DNA of 11,594 nucleotides from Chrysochromulina tobinii (Eukaryota > Haptophyta > Prymnesiales > Chrysochromulinaceae), in the NCBI GenBank assembly GCA_001275005.1, contig JWZX01002754.1:1-11594 (forward strand), given 5' to 3'. The position numbers and the translations under genes were made by a program. This document shows, piece by piece, positions 1-6,593 of the stretch (position 1 is its first letter; the number at the start of each line of letters is the position of its first letter). The notes under the pieces were generated by a model. That model saw only the letters and a list, made by a program, of their open reading frames with translations. It had not been told where the DNA came from and did not search any database.

Positions 1-88
1 GTGGGATGACCCAGCGGTGGGTCATCCCACTCCCTCTCCGGGACACACCACCCAAGCTGGGACGTCCCACACAAACTGGTCCATCCCA
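1..88. repeat. Cluster of 12-bp near-palindromes, including a perfect hairpin
   Basis: Four related 12-mers sit in the first 88 bases: TGGGATGACCCA (2-13), TGGGTCATCCCA (18-29), the perfect palindrome TGGGACGTCCCA (58-69) and TGGTCCATCCCA (77-88). The first two are inverted relative to each other and make a perfect 13-bp stem (1-13 with 18-30) closed by a four-base loop. The ACGT/TCAT cores resemble bZIP-type sites, but no binding protein can be assigned. The cluster starts at the window edge, so it may extend leftward, for example as the terminal repeat of a small mobile element. Confidence 0.6.
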
Positions 89-273
89 AGTTTTTCCCGG
101 TTGCTAAGACGACTCATCATTCGCCCCACTCTTCTGCACAACGCCTTCAGCTGCCTCGCATGCACCGTATCCTCGAAGTCCTGTGGCAACACGGCGGCCT
201 CGCTGTCCACTCTTTCCAGAGTGGCCGCAGTGGAGTGCTGACCCCCGCCGGGCATCTTTCGGCTCGTTGCCAT
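22..273 (-). CDS. Small hypothetical reading frame, 83 aa (weak)
   Basis: An ATG-started frame with high GC at third codon positions (by eye about three quarters) and a helix-like, charged middle (residues about 20-65, rich in Glu, Arg, Leu and Val). No family is recognised. Its last 20 or so codons overlap the palindrome cluster, so that part of the peptide may only reflect the repeat. Overlapping frames on both strands across 147-576 are also open, as expected in GC-rich DNA, so openness alone is weak evidence. It could be the last exon of a longer gene, since no upstream exon was searched for. It is listed because its codon use is better than that of competing frames. Confidence 0.22.
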   Translation of the reverse strand: MATSRKMPGGGQHSTAATLERVDSEAAVLPQDFEDTVHARQLKALCRRVGRMMSRLSNREKLGMDQFVWDVPAWVVCPGEGVG

Positions 274-808
274 TGGCGAGCTTGTCGGCTACAAGCCTTG
301 CGCGATCCTCGCCTCACCCCATCCCCGTGCTCCCGGACAGGTTCTGACGCATTGGTAGGCATCCTCGTGGTGGACAAGGAGGAGCCCAGCAGCAAGCGCG
401 GGCACGGCGACGCGTGCGCGAGCGCTGGTGGCGTGTGGACGGCGACGCTCGCTAGCCGGCCCTTGAGAGAGGGCCGCGCGCCAGCCAGGAGGGTCCGCCG
501 TGGGCGTTTGGGACCGGTCAAACGAGTATTGTACCGACCTCGTACATGCTTGGGCCGGAGGTACACGCATCAGTAACGTGTGTAGGCTTTACTAACGACC
601 CGCATTCACTCATTTGTCGGAAAGCGACGCGCTTGGTTTCACCCCGGCATGCAACACGTCCCCACAACCAACACGACATGGCTCATGGGCCATCTGGGGC
701 ATGATGCCTGACAGAGTCACACATGCGACTAGCTGACGACACCGCTCGGCTGGGGCGTGTGCGCGTGTCGTGTTGAAGGGACTATCGACTATGCATCTCA
801 CATTCTCA
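274..808. other. Stretch without a convincing gene
   Basis: Several frames are open between 274 and 576 on both strands, but they overlap each other and encode Arg/Pro/Ala-rich, family-less peptides typical of GC-rich non-coding DNA. A short direct repeat, ACTATGCATCTC, occurs at 788-799 and 809-820, spanning the stop codon of the minus-strand gene that ends here. Nothing else is supported. The right end probably holds the 3' UTR of the 809-1579 gene. Confidence 0.5.
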
Positions 809-1579
809 CTATGCATCTCCCTCTAAGTACAGGATTTGGCATTTGATGCAGAACCCAGACATGGGATACTCTGCAAGCCGCTTCGCCGCCTGCTGATCCC
901 CTACGCGGCTGTCATGCAGCTCGTGCAAGCAGAACCTGCCGTTACCGACGCACGGGGGCTTAATTTGCATCATGTTGCGCACAAAGGGATCGCGGAGTGC
1001 CTCCTCCGTCGTTTCGCCGCAGCCGAGGCGTGGAGGCTCAAGTGAGGTGCCCTGTTCGAGGGAGTTGAGGCACTCCAGCAGCCGTGAGGCGCGGTGCCGC
1101 ATATCGAGGCGCGTTACGGTGGCATGTCCGCGAATGTGGTCGTGCGCTGTCCGGCCATCGAATTGTGTATTTGCGACACGTAGAATAGTGGCTCGATCCA
1201 TATCGCCGGAACCACGCATGTCCAAGTTGGCGACACTATTGGGCTCGCTGGGAGGTCTCACCTGCGGGTCCGAGATGTTTGCAAACTTGACCTTGAATAC
1301 GGTGTCGAAGCCAGCAACGCGCAAGTGCAGACGTAGATCCGGGAAGTGATCAAATCCTTCGCACGTGCCGAGCAAGCCATTGATCTCCATCCCTCGCGCG
1401 CTTGTCAGCCCAGAGATTCGCCACTGTTTCCCGACGTAGTTGGGCATGCTCGCGATGGTCGCGGCTTCGATTGCTTCTGCGCCACGCCAGCATCGCATGG
1501 TGGAGGGGTGCGTTGGAGGCGGAACTAGACGCAGTGCGGCGGCATTTTGCGAAAAATTTGCTTTCCCGCCAGCATTCAT
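809..1579 (-). CDS. Hypothetical protein with an N-terminal SH3-like 'NG..G' module and a Cys-rich C-terminus
   Basis: A stop-free 256-codon frame starting at an ATG (1577-1579); a second ATG at codon 45 (1445-1447) lies just before the first conserved-looking block and may be the real start. Residues 46-104 read as a compact beta-rich module (VGKQWRISGL, then EINGLLGTCEGFD, then FKVKFANI). It resembles a module common in phytoplankton proteins, where an 'ELNG..G.v..fd...gRy.V' block ends in 'lkp.NL'; that is recalled family style, not a search result. The tail carries Cys210, Cys217, His219, His222, Cys244 and Cys247, spaced as C-x6-C ... C-x2-C, which suggests a zinc site. The middle (about 105-195) is not recognised. 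The gene is divergent from the HEAT gene, with 100 bp between the outer start codons. No enzymatic motif is visible. Confidence 0.6.
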   Translation of the reverse strand: MNAGGKANFSQNAAALRLVPPPTHPSTMRCWRGAEAIEAATIASMPNYVGKQWRISGLTSARGMEINGLLGTCEGFDHFPDLRLHLRVAGFDTVFKVKFANISDPQVRPPSEPNSVANLDMRGSGDMDRATILRVANTQFDGRTAHDHIRGHATVTRLDMRHRASRLLECLNSLEQGTSLEPPRLGCGETTEEALRDPFVRNMMQIKPPCVGNGRFCLHELHDSRVGDQQAAKRLAEYPMSGFCIKCQILYLEGDA

Positions 1580-1679
1580 TCATTCACAATCACCATCACG
1601 TGCTTTCTTCACAACACACCAACCCGAACGAACGAAAACGTGCACATGTCATGTTTTCTCTGCAAAAAAACGCGTGTCA
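1580..1679. promoter_or_regulatory. Short divergent intergenic region, possible shared promoter
   Basis: Only 100 bp separate the outermost ATG of the minus-strand gene from the favoured ATG of the HEAT gene, so both promoters or 5' UTRs must lie here or overlap the opposite gene. The stretch is less GC-rich than its flanks. It contains a CACGTG hexamer (1597-1602, a G-box/E-box core) and overlapping GTGCAC and ACATGT palindromes (1640-1649). No TATA box is evident. Function is inferred from position only. Confidence 0.35.
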
Positions 1680-2402
1680 ATGGATGACGACTACACAAAC
1701 GACTTGGTCAACATCGCCGATGACTATGCGATCGCATACGGTGCGACCACTTACGTGCCCGCCGCTCAGGAGCCACGAAGAGACACCACCATGAGCGCGG
1801 AGGTTCCTGCAACCATCAGAGGACTGAGCAGCGAGGAAGAGGGCGTGCGAATGGCCGCACTCTATGCGCTGAGTGACGCACCTGCCGCATCGTTGATCTC
1901 GTGCACGGCATTCATCATGGAGCTGCTTCGTCATGCTGACAGTGACATTTGCTGGACTGCTGCACAAGCACTGGGCAAGCTTCCTGCTGAGGCACTCGAC
2001 AGCCATGCATCGCATGTCATAAGGCATCTCGAGGACCCCGACTCGTTCGTACGATCGGCAGCTGTGCATGCCCTTGCAAAGCTTCCTGCAGAGACCCTCA
2101 CCGCGTACGCACCTGAGATTTTAGGGTACACCCAGCACACGGATGCCGACGTCCGTGCGGCTGCTATCAGTGCTTGTGAGCACCTGCCAGTACAAGTGCT
2201 GGTCGATCATTCGTCTGCCGTCCTGCGTTGTCTCGAGGATCCGACTGAGTACGTGCGATCGGTCACGGTGGAGCTCCTTGGCAAGCTTCCTGCGGAGACG
2301 CTTGCGACGCACTTCCGGACAGGCATTGCGCCACACCTTTCTGACAGGGACTGGAATAGGGCGTTGCCCAAGTGGTCCATGAGGGAAGCGACTACTGACT
2401 AG
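1680..2402 (+). CDS. HEAT-repeat protein with five 34-residue repeats
   Basis: The favoured start is the ATG at 1680 (240 aa). The frame is open back to 1440, but that stretch is antisense to the neighbouring gene. After an acidic leader (residues 1-41), five repeats of exactly 34 residues follow: 42-75, 76-109, 110-143, 144-177 and 178-211, then a degenerate 29-residue tail. Each has the two-helix pattern with a recurring 'LEDP..yVRs...ALgKLPAETL' core. Helical HEAT/Armadillo-type solenoids of this kind generally serve as protein-binding scaffolds; no partner or compartment can be read from the sequence. There is no signal peptide or membrane segment. Haptophyte and pelagophyte genomes, as I recall, encode many proteins with near-identical 'LEDSD..VR..AL..LGKLP' repeats. 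With only five to six repeats and a decayed tail this may be a short family member or a shortened copy. Confidence 0.8.
   Translation: MDDDYTNDLVNIADDYAIAYGATTYVPAAQEPRRDTTMSAEVPATIRGLSSEEEGVRMAALYALSDAPAASLISCTAFIMELLRHADSDICWTAAQALGKLPAEALDSHASHVIRHLEDPDSFVRSAAVHALAKLPAETLTAYAPEILGYTQHTDADVRAAAISACEHLPVQVLVDHSSAVLRCLEDPTEYVRSVTVELLGKLPAETLATHFRTGIAPHLSDRDWNRALPKWSMREATTD
1803..2312 (+). repeat. 102-bp in-frame repeat array encoding the HEAT repeats
   Basis: Five units of 102 bp. The string AAGCTTCCTGC recurs at 1977, 2079 and 2283, exactly one and three units apart, and a CTCGAGGA..CCGACT block recurs at about 2029 and 2233, two units apart. Units three and five are most alike in both DNA and protein, so part of the array may have grown by duplication of a two-unit block or by gene conversion. 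Confidence 0.75.
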
Positions 2403-3144
2403 GTACTTTAATTCTAATAACACGCGACGATTAAAGTCGCTCCAACCACCAATGAAGAAAGAAAAGCTAAGCTACTGGAAATACACCTCCAATATCCTGC
2501 ATGCGCTCCGATCCACGGCGGCTCCGCCCGCGGCGCCACTTTTGACTTTAACGGCGCCACTACTTTAGGCTTTGACTATAGTTGCGATGCGCCATACAAC
2601 CGAACGATTACGACGCGACATGCGACGCGAGCTCCAGCTCGTGATTTAACTCATAAGAAGACCGCGTGGGCTGCGATATCGCGCGCACGACGGACCGTCC
2701 CCTCCCGGGGGCCGACCTGCTGTCTTGCTGTATGCTGAGCCTGCTCGGCGTAGCTCTTAACGTAGCTCGGCGGGGACGGGGTCGACATCACGCGCCGCGC
2801 CGCGCGCAGCGAAGCGCAGCGTGCGTGCTCGCTCGTCGCTGTGGCGCGGTCGTTCCGGGCGCACGTACGATCACGCCCCCGGAGCCGGAGTCAGACACGA
2901 CACGTCGTTGAACCCTTGAACGTTGTCACAGTCACCACACACGGTCATACTCCATGGGTCATACAGATACACTTCAACATATTAACGACATTACACATTT
3001 TATTTTATCGGGCGGTTCTGGTCGCGCAACCCGGCTATACGCGGCTTCACGCTTCACAGATGTCTATTTATCGTTGACTGACGCTTGAACCTACGGCGTG
3101 CATCTGACAACAAACGCTCAAGCCCTCAATCAACGTATCAACCC
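2403..3144. other. Intergenic stretch, no gene seen
   Basis: It lies between the ends of two convergent genes (HEAT gene from the left, sulfotransferase region from the right), so it should contain two 3' UTRs and ends. A short imperfect direct repeat built on GGCGCCACT...TTTGACT lies near 2533-2579, and GTAGCTC occurs twice near 2750-2770. The frames at 2666-2911 and 2841-3077 are short, Arg-rich and overlap each other; neither looks coding. No tRNA-like cloverleaf was noticed. Confidence 0.5.
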
Positions 3145-4005
3145 TCACATCGTGTCGGAGGCCCGGCCGATGGAGGGCTCGACGGGCCCGACGTCGTAGC
3201 CAAGCAGCTCGTAGTCCGAGCGATACACCTCGCGCACGAGTGCCGCGAGCTCCTCAGAGCGCGCCCACTCGAGCCGCGGCCGCCCACCCTCAACAGCAGG
3301 TCGCAGGTGCGCGAGCTGGGGGCGGCTGTGCTGCGTGAAGCGCTCGTGGCTGAGGAGGTGCGCGTAGTCAGGCTGGAGCCTCTCGAAACGGCCCACAAAG
3401 TGCAGACTCGCGAGCCCGTCCGGTGGCAAGTAGTACACCTGCGGGCGGAAGTGCAGTGGCGCGCGCTCCCAGCCGCCGGCGGCGCCGCCGCCGCCGCCGG
3501 CACTCTCGCCGCCACTGCTGCCGCCGCCGGTGGCGGCACATAGGGTTTGCAGGTGGCGCAGGTAGATGAGTGGATTGGAGTAAAAGTCGCGCCGGAGCAT
3601 GTCGGAGGTGAGCGTGTCGTGCGGCGAGATCTCGGCGGTGGCGGCGGCGGCGGCGGGTGCTCCGAGTTGAGGCGTTGCAGGCTGACCGTCGCGGTGGAGG
3701 AGGTAGAAGAAGGCAGAGAGGAATCTATCGAGAGGGTCTCGGACGAAGGTGAATCGGAAGGCATCCTCGTATGCGGCGGGCCCAAGGATTGTACGGAGCT
3801 CGGCGGCGGTGTGGTGCTGCGAGAAATGATCTTGTCCGAAGAGCGAGGCCTCAATTGAGGTTCCCGCCGTGCGTGGCAGATGTACAAAGACGACCCGCCG
3901 CTCGACGAAGAGAGCACGCCACGTGGCAGTGCGCACGCCGTTGACACAGCGTGAGATCGCGTCCCAAGAGGCTGGCTCGCGCGCCCGCAGAGCCAGCCCG
4001 CGTCC
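3145..4005 (-). CDS. Sulfotransferase domain lacking its own ATG, in frame with the upstream glycosyltransferase
   Basis: Transfers sulfate from PAPS to a glycan hydroxyl, judged by two family motifs. The 5'-phosphosulfate loop HLPRTAGTS (3856-3882) matches the usual H-x-P-K/R-T-x-G-T-S, and the 3'-phosphate motif RDPLDRFLSAF (3709-3741) follows. VGRFERL and a C-terminal 'YrsDYELLGY' block also fit the Sulfotransfer_2-like (carbohydrate 2-O/HNK-1) group. A Gly/Ser/Ala low-complexity insert (about 3474-3540) lies between core blocks. The frame is open from the TAG at 4006-4008, but no ATG precedes the PAPS loop; the first is well inside the domain, after both nucleotide motifs. A conventional independent start is therefore not visible. 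Options are fusion to the glycosyltransferase by splicing or readthrough, an unseen upstream exon, or a decayed gene. The intact core and TGA end argue against old decay. Confidence 0.75.
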   Translation of the reverse strand, partial: GRGLALRAREPASWDAISRCVNGVRTATWRALFVERRVVFVHLPRTAGTSIEASLFGQDHFSQHHTAAELRTILGPAAYEDAFRFTFVRDPLDRFLSAFFYLLHRDGQPATPQLGAPAAAAATAEISPHDTLTSDMLRRDFYSNPLIYLRHLQTLCAATGGGSSGGESAGGGGGAAGGWERAPLHFRPQVYYLPPDGLASLHFVGRFERLQPDYAHLLSHERFTQHSRPQLAHLRPAVEGGRPRLEWARSEELAALVREVYRSDYELLGYDVGPVEPSIGRASDTM

Positions 4006-4053
4006 CTAAAGCACGGGCACGGGCGCGGGCATTCCGTAATAGAATTCGAAGAC
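4006..4053 (-). other. Possible 48-nt retained intron spanning the TAG between the two enzyme domains
   Basis: On the minus strand, CAG is followed by GTCTTC (donor-like, 4053 downward) and the stretch ends CTTTAG before GGA (acceptor-like, 4006). The length is 48 nt, both ends fall between codons, and removing it deletes the TAG and joins the glycosyltransferase frame to the sulfotransferase frame. A nested 15-nt GT...AG stretch ending at the same AG does the same. Against it: the donor is weak compared with the CAG|GTGAG donors of the gene at 6594, and the 48-nt segment encodes family-like C-terminal residues. It is a hypothesis only. Confidence 0.25.
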
Positions 4054-4995
4054 CTGCGCAGGCGTCGCACCCCACCGATGCCAGAGCATCACCGCCTGGT
4101 TGACAGCGTTGATACGCCAGACAGTGGAGCGCTCCCAGCGGCGTGGTGAGCAGAGCGCAGTGGCATCGAGCGTGAGGATGCGCCCGAGCCCCGCCGCGCT
4201 CATCGCGCGCAGCCGGTTGACCAAGATGAACTCCTCGAGGATGCATGTCTCCGGGTAGCCTCCGATCGCATCGAGCGTCGCTCGGGTCGTCGCGAGCGCC
4301 TGGTCGCCGAACGGGAGCTCGTACCAGCGCGAGCGGCGGTTGACGGTCCACTCCATGAGCGCGAGCCCCGCGGGCGGGCTCTCCGGGCAGCTCAGCTGCG
4401 CGCGGTCGCAGCCAAACGAGAAGGCCGTCATGAGCACTGTTGGATCGGCGAGCGCCTCGAGCACTGCGCCGTCCCAGTTGGCAGGCAGGGCGGTGTCGGC
4501 GTGCAGCACGAGGATGGCATCGCCCACTGAGAGACGTGTGCCCGCAGCGACCGCCGGCCCACGCCCGCCGGACGACGTCGTCGTCAGCACGCTCACCTTG
4601 GTTTGGGCTGCCCAAGCGGTAACAATTGCCATCGTGTCGTCCTTGCACCCAGCATCGACGACGACAACCTGCACGCGCTTGAGCGAGGACGCGTGCCGCT
4701 CAAGCGTCTCAAGGCACATCCCAATGCTCCGCGCCTCGTTGAACGCGGGCACCACCACCGATATGGTCTGCAGTGCGGTGCGCAGAGGCTCACTGGAAGA
4801 ACGTCCTTTGATCAAGGACTCGCGTTTGAGCCTCCAGCCGCGGAAGCGGCGCAGGAGGTCAAAGAAGCCGACCTGCAGGAGCATGAAGCTCTGCACGAAG
4901 CCTGTCAGGATGAAATCCACTGGTCGTCGCGCTTGCACGACGATGGTGCCCGACATATCCAGCACCACTTGATGAGCCTTCGCAGCCGCAAACAT
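4006..4995 (-). CDS. GT2-family glycosyltransferase, TIGR04283-like
   Basis: Adds a sugar from a nucleotide donor; substrate unknown. The start is the ATG at 4993-4995 (329 aa); the frame is open further upstream but without another ATG. Residues 26-48 are hydrophobic and flanked by Arg, consistent with a signal anchor (type II Golgi/ER membrane), which is unusual for bacterial relatives. The catalytic domain follows the TIGR04283-like order: ISVVVPAFNE (78-87), DAGCKDD (114-120, for DGGSxD), GRGPAVAAG with HADT (145-168, metal-binding D-x-D/T region), PFGDQAL (228-234), GGYPE (245-249), LEEF (253-256) and RRWER (285-289). The C-terminal 'W..WGATPAQVFEFYYG' block matches where this family normally ends, so the TAG at 4006-4008 falls at a natural domain boundary. 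The sulfotransferase frame continues directly after it, suggesting joint action on a sulfated glycan. Confidence 0.8.
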   Translation of the reverse strand: MFAAAKAHQVVLDMSGTIVVQARRPVDFILTGFVQSFMLLQVGFFDLLRRFRGWRLKRESLIKGRSSSEPLRTALQTISVVVPAFNEARSIGMCLETLERHASSLKRVQVVVVDAGCKDDTMAIVTAWAAQTKVSVLTTTSSGGRGPAVAAGTRLSVGDAILVLHADTALPANWDGAVLEALADPTVLMTAFSFGCDRAQLSCPESPPAGLALMEWTVNRRSRWYELPFGDQALATTRATLDAIGGYPETCILEEFILVNRLRAMSAAGLGRILTLDATALCSPRRWERSTVWRINAVNQAVMLWHRWGATPAQVFEFYYGMPAPVPVL

Positions 4996-5039
4996 GAGCT
5001 GTGAACGGTTACTGAACCCGGTACCGGTAAAAGACACTG

Positions 5040-5173
5040 GGGGGAGCCGGGACACACACGGGACCCGGGTACTTGATCTTGCTATCCCGATTTAAAACAG
5101 CCTACTCGCCTTCTCGATCGTCTGCTGGCGTCCGCGCCGCTGCTGCTGCTCCACCGGGGGAGCCGGGACACAC
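5040..5173. repeat. 18-bp direct repeat upstream of the glycosyltransferase
   Basis: GGGGGAGCCGGGACACAC occurs at 5040-5057 and again at 5156-5173, 116 bp apart. A TTTAAA (5091-5096) lies between the copies, about 100 bp upstream of the glycosyltransferase ATG on its strand; it could be a TATA-like element, but this is weak. Confidence 0.5.
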
Positions 5174-5801
5174 GGCTGTCGAAAATTACATGAAATTACC
5201 CCAATCCCCGCACGGCTGTGTAGGCGGTGTGTAGGCGTTGTGGACCGTCTTCACGACCTGCTCAAGTCCACCTGCACCCTCCTGCACCTCTGCTACAAGG
5301 GTGGAGGCGGCAAGGGCCGCGGGAAGAAGCGGGAAGGGCAAGAGAGGCGCCGCGACGGGCTCCGGTCGCGGTTGCTGTGCCGGTGGCCTCTCTTGAGACG
5401 GCCGCCGTGACACGTGTGGTGAGGCGCCGCGACGGGCTCCGGTCGCGGTTGCTGTGCCGGTGGCCTCTCTTGAGACGGCCGCCGTGACACGTGTGGTGAG
5501 GTGGCTGCATTGGCCATACATGTACGCGGGCGCGTCGGTGAGTCCGTTCGGTTCTGAGGTTGTTTGTGTGATCCGTGCGTCCATATAGTATCCATAGCGC
5601 ACAGCTCCCAGCCATCCTTATACCCCCATCCTACTCTAGATTATATTTTCTGATGTCGCATGCGCCCAGGGAATACTGCGGGGAGGCATCAGTCGATGCC
5701 GTGGCGCACAGCCGGCGCTGCCATGGCTATCTGAACTAGTAATAAGACGTTAACGATCGCCTCGGTTCTTTCAATCGATAGACGTAGTTGAACGCCACTC
5801 A
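5056..5801. other. Intergenic stretch between divergently transcribed regions
   Basis: Apart from the 18-bp and 77-bp repeats described separately, nothing coding is supported. The right part (about 5580-5660) is AT-richer with TATA-like strings (ATATAG, ATTATATTTT), which may mark a promoter, but no start site can be assigned. It should contain the promoter and 5' UTR of the minus-strand glycosyltransferase. Confidence 0.45.
5344..5497. repeat. Perfect 77-bp tandem duplication
   Basis: Two copies, 5344-5420 and 5421-5497, are identical over all 77 bases by eye, with only GAGG of a third copy following. The period is not a multiple of three, so frames crossing it shift, and three overlapping minus-strand frames here (5186-5602, 5262-5615, 5293-5595) show the same peptides permuted. 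That argues the region is non-coding. Identity implies a recent event or an assembly artefact. Confidence 0.9.
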
Positions 5802-5803
5802 AT

Positions 5804-6154
5804 GTGGCCCGTCACAACGTCTACGTCGGCAATGAGCCAGCCACCGTCGTCTGCAAGCAATCCGGACGCTGTAGCGCTTGGCGTCGGAGGGAGGACACGG
5901 CCTCGTCGAGCGCGGTTCCTGATCCTAGCCAGGTTCGCTTCCGTGCGCAGTGGCGGAGGGAGCCACGCAGATCTCCTCGCACTCTCTTCGGGGTGCTGGA
6001 TGGGCTGCTCATCGGCGTCGTCCCGCTCGTGCATCCTGAGTGGACAGGGCGCAACCACGATGATTGGCATGGATGGAGCCTGCGCATGCTGCGCGCAGAC
6101 GATAGCCAGAAGGTCGAGCGAATCTTGCGTGCTGCCAACGTCTCTCATCTGTGA
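5804..6154 (+). CDS. Orphan reading frame without an ATG, possible exon (weak)
   Basis: An open plus-strand frame ending in TGA, with better third-position GC than the opposing minus-strand frame that uses the same triplets (5771-6361). The peptide ends in a Trp-rich, well-mixed stretch around 'VPLVHPEWTGRNHDDWHGW'. There is no in-frame ATG until near its end; the ATG at 5802 is in another frame. If real it would be a 3' exon whose upstream exon is not visible, or a gene remnant. No family is recognised. The overlapping ATG-started frame 5802-6170 and the minus-strand frame are the alternatives. Confidence 0.2.
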   Translation: MARHNVYVGNEPATVVCKQSGRCSAWRRREDTASSSAVPDPSQVRFRAQWRREPRRSPRTLFGVLDGLLIGVVPLVHPEWTGRNHDDWHGWSLRMLRADDSQKVERILRAANVSHL

Positions 6155-6593
6155 ACGATATGCGCCTTGATGGCTCGTGCAGCTCGCTCGTCGACACTCT
6201 TCACTGCGTCCGATGGATAAACCGCTGTAGTGCGCGCGAGCACCCCTCTTTCTGCGAGTGTCCAGCCTGCTTTTCTGCGGAATCTTGCGGAATTCTAAGC
6301 TGAAAAGGGGTTCACTTCCCCTTTGAAGAAAGATTGCCACTCGTCTTGCTTTTTTTCTCATTGCAAGATACGTCCAGATGTGATGAGATCAATTCGAGTC
6401 AAGTCTACACGCGCATAAACAACAGACAACATCAATTGAATGTGCTCCGGAAGCCAGCTGTGGCGGAAGGGAGTGGGCGGAGATGGCGGGGGGTTGTGAC
6501 TTGACGAGACTTGACTTTTCTTGTGGGACTCATTGCCCGACCCGCATGCAAAAATTGACCGAATGTTTTTGAAAATAGTTGAACAGATCCACA
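6155..6593. other. Upstream region of the LRR gene, nothing specific seen
   Basis: This stretch has lower GC than its surroundings, with short direct repeats such as CTTGACGAGACTTGAC near 6501-6516. It presumably includes the promoter and 5' UTR of the gene starting at 6594. No TATA box or named element can be assigned with confidence, and no other gene is supported. Confidence 0.45.

Noticed and set aside
160-576. 138-codon plus-strand frame and overlapping minus-strand frames 147-570
   Set aside because: Mutually overlapping, Arg-rich, no motifs; typical spurious frames in GC-rich DNA.
1440-1679. Upstream ATG extension of the HEAT gene by 80 codons
   Set aside because: It is antisense to the divergent gene and shows no repeat or family pattern; the ATG at 1680 leads directly into the acidic leader and HEAT units.
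3138-4070. A 310-codon minus-strand frame over the sulfotransferase
   Set aside because: It is the shifted shadow of the sulfotransferase; its peptide is Ser/Arg/Pro-rich with no motifs, while the chosen frame contains both PAPS-binding motifs.
3851-4648. A 265-codon minus-strand frame over the glycosyltransferase
   Set aside because: Arg/Ala-rich shadow frame; the GT2 motifs are all in the other frame.
6579-6593. TTG start for the LRR gene, and GTG starts at 5055 and 3936 on the minus strand
   Set aside because: Non-ATG starts are unlikely in a nuclear gene of a eukaryote; ATGs at 6594 and 4995 are available, and 3936 is simply inside an open frame continuing back to the TAG.
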